Shown: piece by piece, positions 17,080-25,035 of the stretch
How the letters are laid out: every line of letters starts with the position of its first letter
Position numbering within the stretch: the stretch's first letter is position 1
Assembly (NCBI GenBank): GCA_029100405.1
Contig: JAQXPG010000019.1
Location: 1-35,862 of the forward strand
Direction: 5' to 3'
Length of the DNA: 35,862 nt
DNA from: Lachnospiraceae bacterium
Lineage (GTDB): Bacteria; Bacillota; Clostridia; Lachnospirales; Lachnospiraceae
The notes under the pieces: generated by a model
What the model saw: only the letters and a program-made list of their open reading frames with translations
The model's database searches: none
What the model was told of the DNA's origin: nothing
Made by a program: the position numbers and the translations under genes

Positions 17080-17100
17080 CTCTCCTCTGTATTACGATAA
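16828..17100. repeat. Two-fold symmetric 61-bp-period palindromic array
   Basis: TTATCGTAATAC occurs at 16828 and 16889 (61 apart); its reverse complement GTATTACGATAA occurs at 16967, 17028 and 17089 (each 61 apart). Between them is a perfect 15-bp hairpin, 16915-16929 with 16938-16952. The hairpin and both pairs of arms share one centre (16933.5). Secondary inverted elements (ACGATAG near 16858, CTATCGTAAT near 17003 and 17064) obey the same symmetry. No ORF. Confidence 0.88.
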
Positions 17101-17121
17101 ATCGCCCCAAAGGCAAGTTTT

Positions 17122-18633
17122 TCACGCCAGCCCGCTATAGCCCATCAGATATTCATCGACCTCCTTGGCGCACTGGCGGCCTTCGACAATGCCCCAGACG
17201 ACCAAGGACTGGCCTCGGTGCATGTCACCTGCCGTAAAGACGCCGGGGACATTTGTTGCATACTTTCCCTCTTCCGTCTCTACAACATTTCTGGCGGTAA
17301 GTTTGATGCCGAAGTCCCTGGGTGCCAGATCTTCCGCGCCGACAAAGCCAGCTGCAATTAAAAGCAGGTCGCAGGGATAGGTCTTCTCCGTACCCTCGAC
17401 TTCCACCATCTTTCTGTTTTCAAACTTCACCTTTACTGTAGTAACGGATTTCAGATCGCCATTTTTCCTGGTCTCGACGGACTTCACGGTCGTCTCATAG
17501 ACTCTCGGATCCTTGCCGAAGAGGGCAATGGCTTCTTCCTGGCCATAGTCCGTTTTCAAGGTCTTTGGCCACTCCGGCCAGGGATTGTCGCTCGTTCTTT
17601 CAACCGGCGGCTCCGGCATCATTTCCAGCTGGAGCACACTCTTGGCCCCCTGGCGGATGGCAGTTGCAAGGCAGTCATTTCCCGTATCACCGCCGCCTAC
17701 GATAATCACATTCTTACCATAGGCAAACTTCTTTCCGGCATCTTTGCCCGGTTTACATTGGCCGGCATTGGCCCGGCCTCCGGACACCTTTCCTTCCAGC
17801 AGATCCCGGGTTGCCTGGGTCAGAAAATCAACTGCATAGTATACTCCGCCGATTTTCTCCGGATCTGCCGCAGGAAGACTTCTTGCTTTCTTGGCACCGC
17901 AGGCCAAAATGACCGCATCAAATTCCTTTAAGAGATCTTTTGCCTTCATGTCCGATCCGACATTGACTCCGGTCCGGAAAGTCACACCCTCTTCTTCCAT
18001 CAGCTTCCTCCGGCGCTCGATCACATCTTTTGGAAGCTTCATATTAGGAATGCCGTACATCAGAAGGCCGCCGACCCGGTCTTCCCGCTCAAAAACCGTG
18101 ACATTGTGGCCTCTCCGGTTGAGGCGGTCCGCTGCTGCAAGACCCGCAGGACCGGCACCAACGACAGCGATCTTCTTATCAGAACGAACCTCCGGGATCC
18201 GGGGTTTGAGGTAGCCCTTTTCAAATGCCGTTTCTATAATATAGAGCTCGTTGTCACGAATCGTGACCGGATCTCCATGTTCCCCTTCCGTGCAGGCTTT
18301 CTCACAGAGAGCCGGGCAGACACGGCCGGTAAATTCCGGAAAGCTGTTCGTCTTCTGCAAACGGGAGTAAGCATATGCCGGCTGTCCCTGATAGATCCCA
18401 TCATTCCACTCCGGGATCAGATTGTGAAGCGGACATCCGGTCACCATGCCATGAAGTTTCATTGCGGACTGACAGAGGGGAACGCCGCAATTCATGCAGC
18501 GTGCGCCCTGCTCTCTCCTGTCTTCTTCACTGATTGCCTCGTGGAAATATTCATAATTTTCGATCCGCTGTTTCGGCGGAATATCTGTATTTGCCTCTCT
18601 TCTGTATTCCAGAAAACCCGTTGGCTTGCCCAT
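17122..18633 (-). CDS. gltD: Glutamate synthase (NADPH) small subunit
   Basis: Electron-transfer subunit of GOGAT: oxidises NAD(P)H and passes electrons to the large subunit. 503 residues. The N-terminal domain has the iron-sulfur cysteines Cys46, Cys49, Cys54 (CMNCGVPLC) and Cys67, plus VCPALCEKACTEG. The FAD site is VVGAGPAGLAAADRLNRRGH and the NADPH site VIIVGGGDTGNDC. The C-terminal GVFTAGDMHRGQSLVVWGI closes the FAD fold. ATG 18633 follows AGGAGG. It lies 58 bases after the gltB stop in the same operon, and its stop faces the palindromic array. Confidence 0.96.
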   Translation of the reverse strand: MGKPTGFLEYRREANTDIPPKQRIENYEYFHEAISEEDRREQGARCMNCGVPLCQSAMKLHGMVTGCPLHNLIPEWNDGIYQGQPAYAYSRLQKTNSFPEFTGRVCPALCEKACTEGEHGDPVTIRDNELYIIETAFEKGYLKPRIPEVRSDKKIAVVGAGPAGLAAADRLNRRGHNVTVFEREDRVGGLLMYGIPNMKLPKDVIERRRKLMEEEGVTFRTGVNVGSDMKAKDLLKEFDAVILACGAKKARSLPAADPEKIGGVYYAVDFLTQATRDLLEGKVSGGRANAGQCKPGKDAGKKFAYGKNVIIVGGGDTGNDCLATAIRQGAKSVLQLEMMPEPPVERTSDNPWPEWPKTLKTDYGQEEAIALFGKDPRVYETTVKSVETRKNGDLKSVTTVKVKFENRKMVEVEGTEKTYPCDLLLIAAGFVGAEDLAPRDFGIKLTARNVVETEEGKYATNVPGVFTAGDMHRGQSLVVWGIVEGRQCAKEVDEYLMGYSGLA

Positions 18634-18691
18634 ACGCCCTCCTGTATTCTAAGCTTTTTTCTTTTTCTCTTCCGAAGTTTTTATCAAATCT

Positions 18692-21600
18692 TCACCCTTG
18701 CGCCTGCATGGCTGCAAAGGCTTCCTTTACTGCATTCTCATGAGAAATGCCCTGCTCCTCAAAATGGGAGATTGAGACAACCATCTTATGATAATCGTTC
18801 GGAACGATCTTCTTAAAGTAAGGGAGATAATCCTCAAACTCATCCATGATCTTCTGTGCCAGGGTCGAACCGGTTGCCTTGATATAGTCGCTGATAATAT
18901 TCCGAAGTTCTGCCACGTCATACTTCTCCGTGACCTCAGTCATGAAGACCATATCCTTATTCAGCTTTCGATAGACATCATGATTCATATCCAGGACATA
19001 GGCGATACCGCCGGACATTCCGGCTGCCAGATTCTTTCCGGTCGGACCGAGGATGACAGCCCGTCCTCCGGTCATATATTCCAGGCCATGATCGCCGCAT
19101 CCTTCTGCAACCGCAGTCGCACCGGAATTTCGAACCAAAAACCTTTCACCCGCAACACCGTTGAAATAAGCGGTTCCGCTGGTTGCTCCATAGAGGGCTA
19201 CATTTCCGACAATAATATTTTTCGAAGGATCAAATCCTGCATGATCCGGCGGTGTGATAACGATCTTACCACCGGACAGGCCCTTACCGACACCGTCATT
19301 GGCATCACCCTTTAAGGTCAGGGTCACGCCATGCGGCAGGAAGGCGCCGAAGGACTGGCCACCTGCGCCGGTGCAGTGGATCGTAAAGGTATCGTCTTTG
19401 ACTTCCTGCTCTCCGAAGCGGCGGGTGACTTCCGAACCGAAAATGGTTCCGACGGTCCGGTCGGTCCCCTTGACCGCGATCGAGATCTCCTTCTGTTCGC
19501 CCTTTTCCAGGCTTTCCTTCATGGCCGGCAGGATCTGGCTCTCATCAACGGTCTTTTCCAAATGAAAATCGTAGACCTTATCCGGATTGAAATGCGATTC
19601 TTCTTTTCCGGCGTAGGTCTGATCCAGAATGCCGGAAAGCTGTACCGTTTCGGCCCGCTTTGTGATCTGATGATCCTTGGTCCTCAGGCAATCCGTCCTT
19701 CCAACCATTTCCGATACGGTCCGAAAGCCCAGCATTGCCATGATCTCCCGAAGTTCCTGTGCCACAAAGCACATATAGTTAATGACATGCTCGGGCTTCC
19801 CCTGGAAGCGCTTCCGAAGTTCCGGATTCTGCGTTGCAATGCCCTGAGGGCAGGTATCCTTGGAGCAAACCCGCATCATGGAGCAGCCCAGAGTCACCAG
19901 GGGAGCAGTAGCGAAACCGAATTCTTCGGCACCAAGCAAAGCTGCAATCGCCACATCCCGGCCGGTCATAAGCTTGGAGTCGGTTTCCAGAACCACACGA
20001 TCTCTCAAGCCGTTCTCCATCAGAGCCTGCTGGGCCTCTGCCACACCGAGTTCCCAGGGAAGTCCGGCATGATGGATGGAGGAATAAGGAGCCGCGCCGG
20101 TGCCTCCGTCATAGCCGGAGATCAGGATCACCTGAGCGCCTGCCTTGGCAACACCACAGGCGATGGTTCCGACGCCGGCTTCGGAAACCAGCTTAACGGA
20201 GATCCGTGCCTTGGGATTGGCATTCTTTAAGTCATAGATCAATTCTGCCAGATCCTCAATGGAATAGATATCATGATGAGGCGGAGGAGATACCAGAGAA
20301 ACGCCGGGCGTTGAGAACCTGGCCTTGGCGACATCCAGATTGACCTTTCTTCCGGGCAGGTTCCCGCCTTCGCCGGGCTTTGCACCCTGAGCCATCTTGA
20401 TCTGGATCTCATCGCCGGACACCAGATAAGCCTCGGTCACACCGAAACGTCCGGATGCGACCTGCTTGATCCTGGAATTGGTCTTGGTTCCGAAACGAGC
20501 GGAGTCCTCACCTCCCTCACCGGTATTGGACCGGCCGCCCAATGTGTTCATTGCCAGAGCCAGTGTCTCATGGGCTTCCGGAGAAATGGCTCCATAGGAC
20601 ATGGCAGCGACCTGGAAACGCTTGACGATGGATTCAATGGGCTCGACCTCTTCGATCGGAACCGGCTTCTGAACCGGATGGAAAGCCATAAGCCCCCTAA
20701 GCGTATGCGGCTTATCATCATCCACCAGACTGGAGTAATCCTTGAATACCTTATAATCTCTCTTCCGGACAGCCTGCTGAAGTGTCACAATGGTTTCCGG
20801 ACGATACATATGATCTTCTGCGCCTGCACCGGAGCGAAGTCTGTGGAAGCCGACCGAATCCAAGGTCGTATCCTCGGACAGGCCCATGGGATCAAAGGCA
20901 TGGTTATGGCGATAGGTGACAGAAGCTGCGATGTCATCGAGTCCGATACCGCCGACCCGGCTGACCGTTCCGGTAAAGTACTTGTCAATAATTTCTTTCG
21001 AGAGACCGATGGCCTCGAAGATCCTTGCCGACTGATAGGACTGAAGTGTCGAAATTCCCATCTTGGCGGCTGTCTTTACGATGCCCTTTAAGATTGCCAT
21101 ATTATAGTCTTCAATGGCCGTATGATAATCCTTATCCAGGATGCCGAGATCAATGAGTTCGGAAATGCATTCCTGAGCCAGATAAGGATAAATCGCCCGG
21201 GCTCCGAAGCCTAAGAGGCAGGCAAACTGGTGGACATCTCTCGGCTCTCCGCTTTCCAGGATCAGAGATACCTGGGTCCTCTTCTTGGTCGCAACCAGAT
21301 GCTGCTCGACGGAAGAAACCGCCAGAAGAGACGGAATCGGTACATGGTTCTCATCGATCGCACGGTCCGAAAGAATAATGATGTTATATCCCCGCTCGAA
21401 AGCCCGGTCAACCGACACATTGAGCTGATCCAACGCCCTCTCCAGAGAAGTATTCTTATAGTAGACGATCGGCAGCGTCGTGGTCTTAAAGCCCGGCTGA
21501 TCCAGAGAGCGGATCTTCATGATATCAACACCGGACAGGATGGGGTTATTGACCTCTAAGACTCTGCAATTCTGTCCCTTCTCCTGAAGGAGATTACCGT

Positions 21601-23215
21601 CGGATCCAATATAGACCGTCGTGTCAGTAACGATCTTCTCACGAAGAGAGTCGATCGGAGGGTTGGTCACCTGAGCAAAAAGCTGCTTAAAGTAATTGAA
21701 GAGCGGCTGATGCTTCTCAGAAAGAACAGCCAGAGGTACATCATGACCCATGGACATGGTCGGCTCGACGCCGGTCTTTGCCATGGTCAGAATCTCGTCA
21801 TTCACTTCCTCATAGGTATAGCCGAAGACTTTATAGAGACGGTCCCGCATGGACTGGTCATAGGTCGGAATCTTCTTATTGGGGATCTTCAGATTCTCAA
21901 GATGCAGAAGGTTCATATCCAGCCACTCGCCGTAAGGCTTCTTGCCGGAATAATAAGCCTTGACCTCTTCATCCGGGATCATCCGCTTCTTCTTGGTATC
22001 AATGAGAAGGATCCGGCCCGGCATGAGGCGGGACTTCTCGACGATATGCTCTGCCGGAATATCCAGGACACCAACTTCGGACGCCAGGATCAGGCGCTTG
22101 TCATCCGTCACATAGTAACGGGAAGGACGAAGGCCATTCCGGTCCAGAGAAGCGCCGACAATATCGCCATCCGAGAAGAGGATGGCTGCCGGTCCGTCCC
22201 AGGGCTCCATCATGGTTGCATAATAATGATAAAAGTCCTTCCTCTCCTGGGTCATGAAATCATTCTTCTTCCAAGGCTCCGGAATGGTGGACATCACAGC
22301 CAGAGGCAGATCCATGCCATTCATATAGAGGAATTCCAGGGTATTATCCAGCATAGCGGAATCGGATCCGTTTCGGTTGACTACCGGGCAGATCTTATCC
22401 ATCTCATCTTCGAGGACCGGCGACTCCATGGTCTCTTCCCGCGCCAGCATACGGTCTATATTTCCCCGGATGGTATTGATCTCACCGTTATGGGCAATCA
22501 GGCGGTAAGGATGGGCCTTCTCCCAGCTGGGCGTCGTATTGGTCGAGAAACGGGAGTGAACGATGGCGATCGCACTCTCATAGTCCTCGTCATCTAAGTC
22601 CGGATAGAAGAGGCGGAGCTGGCCGACCAGAAACATTCCCTTATAGACAATGGTCCGGGAAGAAAGGGAGCAGACATAGGTCCCGTCCGCGCTCTGCTCG
22701 AACTCACGTCGGGTGACATAGAGTTTCCGGTCGAAAGCGATGTCCCTCTCGACGTCTTCCGGTCTTCTGACGAAGCCCTGGCAAATGTAGGGCATGCTGT
22801 CAATGGCTACCTGGCCGAGAATGCCCGGATTCGTAGGTACATCCCTCCAGCCCAGGAATTCCATACCGTTCTTCTCGGCAATAACCTGGAACATTCTCTG
22901 CATCATCTGACGCTTCATCCGATCCTGAGGGAAGAAAAACATGCCAATGCCATAATCCCTGGCATGCCCCAGGTCAATGCCACGTTCCTTCATGATCTTC
23001 GAAAAGAACTTGTGGGAGATCTGGAGGAGGATTCCGACACCGTCACCAACCTTGCCGCTGGCGTCTTTTCCGGCACGATGTTCCAGCCGTTCTACGATAT
23101 GGAGCGCGTCATCGACCGTCCGGTGTTCCACCCGGCCGTCGATATTGACAACAGCTCCGATACCGCAGGCATCATGTTCTCTGTCATTGTAGAGAAGAGA
23201 AGGATTCTGATTCAT
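18692..23215 (-). CDS. gltB: Glutamate synthase (NADPH) large subunit
   Basis: Makes two glutamates from glutamine and 2-oxoglutarate, channelling ammonia between its two sites. 1507 residues, standard length. The class II amidotransferase nucleophile is Cys17 (DACGIG), so a 16-residue propeptide is expected to be removed. Central domain, FMN-binding/synthase domain (GVSLVSPPPHHDIYSIEDL, LISGYDGGTGAAPYSS) and the 3Fe-4S cluster cysteines in CX5CX4C form (CSMMRVCSKDTC) follow, then the C-terminal beta-helix with glycine-rich repeats. ATG 23215 has AGAAAGGAC upstream; the longer in-frame ORF upstream runs through a terminator hairpin and is rejected. Own promoter and attenuator precede it. Confidence 0.97.
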   Translation of the reverse strand: MNQNPSLLYNDREHDACGIGAVVNIDGRVEHRTVDDALHIVERLEHRAGKDASGKVGDGVGILLQISHKFFSKIMKERGIDLGHARDYGIGMFFFPQDRMKRQMMQRMFQVIAEKNGMEFLGWRDVPTNPGILGQVAIDSMPYICQGFVRRPEDVERDIAFDRKLYVTRREFEQSADGTYVCSLSSRTIVYKGMFLVGQLRLFYPDLDDEDYESAIAIVHSRFSTNTTPSWEKAHPYRLIAHNGEINTIRGNIDRMLAREETMESPVLEDEMDKICPVVNRNGSDSAMLDNTLEFLYMNGMDLPLAVMSTIPEPWKKNDFMTQERKDFYHYYATMMEPWDGPAAILFSDGDIVGASLDRNGLRPSRYYVTDDKRLILASEVGVLDIPAEHIVEKSRLMPGRILLIDTKKKRMIPDEEVKAYYSGKKPYGEWLDMNLLHLENLKIPNKKIPTYDQSMRDRLYKVFGYTYEEVNDEILTMAKTGVEPTMSMGHDVPLAVLSEKHQPLFNYFKQLFAQVTNPPIDSLREKIVTDTTVYIGSDGNLLQEKGQNCRVLEVNNPILSGVDIMKIRSLDQPGFKTTTLPIVYYKNTSLERALDQLNVSVDRAFERGYNIIILSDRAIDENHVPIPSLLAVSSVEQHLVATKKRTQVSLILESGEPRDVHQFACLLGFGARAIYPYLAQECISELIDLGILDKDYHTAIEDYNMAILKGIVKTAAKMGISTLQSYQSARIFEAIGLSKEIIDKYFTGTVSRVGGIGLDDIAASVTYRHNHAFDPMGLSEDTTLDSVGFHRLRSGAGAEDHMYRPETIVTLQQAVRKRDYKVFKDYSSLVDDDKPHTLRGLMAFHPVQKPVPIEEVEPIESIVKRFQVAAMSYGAISPEAHETLALAMNTLGGRSNTGEGGEDSARFGTKTNSRIKQVASGRFGVTEAYLVSGDEIQIKMAQGAKPGEGGNLPGRKVNLDVAKARFSTPGVSLVSPPPHHDIYSIEDLAELIYDLKNANPKARISVKLVSEAGVGTIACGVAKAGAQVILISGYDGGTGAAPYSSIHHAGLPWELGVAEAQQALMENGLRDRVVLETDSKLMTGRDVAIAALLGAEEFGFATAPLVTLGCSMMRVCSKDTCPQGIATQNPELRKRFQGKPEHVINYMCFVAQELREIMAMLGFRTVSEMVGRTDCLRTKDHQITKRAETVQLSGILDQTYAGKEESHFNPDKVYDFHLEKTVDESQILPAMKESLEKGEQKEISIAVKGTDRTVGTIFGSEVTRRFGEQEVKDDTFTIHCTGAGGQSFGAFLPHGVTLTLKGDANDGVGKGLSGGKIVITPPDHAGFDPSKNIIVGNVALYGATSGTAYFNGVAGERFLVRNSGATAVAEGCGDHGLEYMTGGRAVILGPTGKNLAAGMSGGIAYVLDMNHDVYRKLNKDMVFMTEVTEKYDVAELRNIISDYIKATGSTLAQKIMDEFEDYLPYFKKIVPNDYHKMVVSISHFEEQGISHENAVKEAFAAMQAQG

Positions 23216-23230
23216 GACTCGTCCTTTCTG

Positions 23231-23287
23231 TAAAAAAAGGCGCCCACCGACAGACCTCCTCTCGGAGACCGGTCGGCAGACGCCTTT
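23231..23287 (-). terminator. Leader terminator (attenuator) of gltB
   Basis: A long hairpin, CAAAGGCG...CGCCTTTTTTT on the minus strand: arms 23272-23287 and 23236-23251 pair over 16 positions with a few G-U pairs. An inner helix is capped by a GAGA tetraloop, and seven T follow. It lies between the promoter and the ribosome binding site (which starts about 5 bases later), so it must be overcome for gltB expression. Confidence 0.85.
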
Positions 23288-23312
23288 GTCTGTACCTCTT
23301 GTATTGGATAAG

Positions 23313-23341
23313 AGTTTACATCCCCTGGGACCATCTGTCAA
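23313..23341 (-). promoter_or_regulatory. sigma-A promoter of gltBD
   Basis: TTGACA (23336-23341) and TAAACT (23313-23318) with a 17-base spacer on the minus strand. The region upstream (23342-23400) is very AT-rich and could act as an UP element. Confidence 0.8.
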
Positions 23342-23435
23342 ACAAAACTTTATTAAATTAACGTATCAAAATCAAATGCAAAATAAATTAAAGTAATTGT
23401 ACTTTGTAGCTAATAAAATTAAGGTCTTCTCTCTT

Positions 23436-25025
23436 TTACTTCCCGCTGTCCCCATAGTTCGAAAGGACTCTGGCAGACGGATCATTGACATCCTTCAAGC
23501 CTTCCCAGGTCCGGTTGGGCATCCAGAAATCCTTGACCATGGCCGACTGTCCCGGATAGTATTTCTCGAAAATCTCCCGATAGAGAAGGGATTCCTTGGT
23601 GAAAGGACGAGCATGATCATACTTCATCCGTTTTTCTTCATATTCTTCATCCGTATAGAAAGATTCCGCATAATCGGAAAGATCATCCTTCAGAGAATGA
23701 CCGACCGCATCGGAAAAGGCGGCCTTCTCCCGCATGAGAATATCTTCCGGGATCAGATGATCCTCTTCAAAAGCATGACGCAGGAGATATTTCCCCTTAT
23801 GATAGTGATTCCGTTTCTTCTCGGGATCGATCGACATGACATAACGAACGAAAGCCAGATCGCCGAAAGGAACCCGGGCTTCCAGGGAGTTTACACTGAT
23901 ACAGCGGTCTGCCCGAAGGACATCATACATATGAAGTTCCCGGATCCGCTTTACGGCTTCCTTCTGAAACTCCTCGGCACTCGGTGCAAAATCCGTATAC
24001 TTATATCCAAAGAGCTCATCCGAGATCTCGCCTGTCAAAAGGACCCGGACATCGGTATTCTCATGGATCCACTTACAGCAGAGATACATGCCGATCGAGG
24101 CCCTGATCGTCGTGATATCATAGGTCCCCAAAGCCTTAATGACAGGCTCCAGGGCATCCAGGACATCCTGGCGGCTGATAATGACTTCGTGATGGTTGGA
24201 TCCGATATAATCCGCAACCTCTCTCGCATACTTCAGGTCGATCGCGTCGATATCCATGCCGATGGCAAAGGTCTCCAAAGGTTTCTTGGTCAGTCTGGCT
24301 GAAATACCGCAGACCAGAGAAGAATCCAGTCCTCCGGACAGGAGGAAACCAAGGGGTGCATCCGCATCCATTCTCTTCTTCACCCCAGACACCAGGCGAT
24401 CATGGATATTTCTGGAAATGGTCTCCATATCATCGTAAGACACCCGGCGGACTTCTGCCGGATCATAGTAGGTCACAAAAGCGCCGTCCTTATAATAGGA
24501 TCCCGGAGGAAAAGGCATGATCTCGCCCTGACAAAGATCGACCAGCTCCTTGGGTTCCGAAGCAAAAACAATACAGCCGTCGCTGTCATATCCATAATAG
24601 AGGGGCCGGATCCCGATCGGATCCCGGGCAGCCACATAAGAACGGGTCGATGCATCATAGAGGACCAGAGCAAACTCCGCATCCAGTTCCCGGAACATAT
24701 CGCATCCCAGTTCCCGATAGAGGGGAAGCAGGATCTCGCAATCCGATTCCGATACAAAACGATAACCTTCTCCCTCCAGCTTATCCTTCAAGGGACGGAA
24801 ACCATAGATCTCGCCATTGCAGACCAGCATATCCTGATCCAGGGTAAAGGGCTGCATGCCGCTTGCCGTAAGGCCCATGATAGCCAGACGGTTAAAGCCC
24901 ATAAGTCCGGCCTCATTCGAGAGGATACGGCTGTCGTCCGGGCCTCTGGAAGTTGTTGTAAAAAGTGCCTCTTTAAAACGGGACGGATCCGCTTTGGGAT
25001 TGGTCCATACTAAAATTGAACACAT
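23436..25025 (-). CDS. asnB: Asparagine synthetase, glutamine-hydrolysing
   Basis: Converts aspartate, glutamine and ATP to asparagine. 529 residues. The N-terminal class II amidotransferase begins MCSILVW with the nucleophile Cys2; glutamine-site residues lie in NRLAIMGLTASGMQPF and VCNGEIYG. The synthetase domain has the PP-loop LLSGGLDSSL (about residue 235) and TGEISDELFGYKY. Length and domain order match the E. coli AsnB class. The ATG follows GGAGGATCTT, whose first bases overlap the glnN stop, so it is co-transcribed with glnN. No terminator is obvious behind it before the gltB promoter region. Confidence 0.95.
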   Translation of the reverse strand: MCSILVWTNPKADPSRFKEALFTTTSRGPDDSRILSNEAGLMGFNRLAIMGLTASGMQPFTLDQDMLVCNGEIYGFRPLKDKLEGEGYRFVSESDCEILLPLYRELGCDMFRELDAEFALVLYDASTRSYVAARDPIGIRPLYYGYDSDGCIVFASEPKELVDLCQGEIMPFPPGSYYKDGAFVTYYDPAEVRRVSYDDMETISRNIHDRLVSGVKKRMDADAPLGFLLSGGLDSSLVCGISARLTKKPLETFAIGMDIDAIDLKYAREVADYIGSNHHEVIISRQDVLDALEPVIKALGTYDITTIRASIGMYLCCKWIHENTDVRVLLTGEISDELFGYKYTDFAPSAEEFQKEAVKRIRELHMYDVLRADRCISVNSLEARVPFGDLAFVRYVMSIDPEKKRNHYHKGKYLLRHAFEEDHLIPEDILMREKAAFSDAVGHSLKDDLSDYAESFYTDEEYEEKRMKYDHARPFTKESLLYREIFEKYYPGQSAMVKDFWMPNRTWEGLKDVNDPSARVLSNYGDSGK

Positions 25026-25035
25026 AAGATCCTCC

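Noticed and set aside
23216-23341. N-terminal extension of gltB
   Set aside because: It overlaps promoter and terminator; the conserved propeptide and Cys17 fit the start at 23215.
23216-23341. Canonical ANTAR two-hexaloop RNA motif in the gltB and glnN leaders
   Set aside because: No pair of stem-loops with A-x-x-G-x-x loops could be found; the hairpins have GAGA and 5-base loops and there is no room for a first hairpin.
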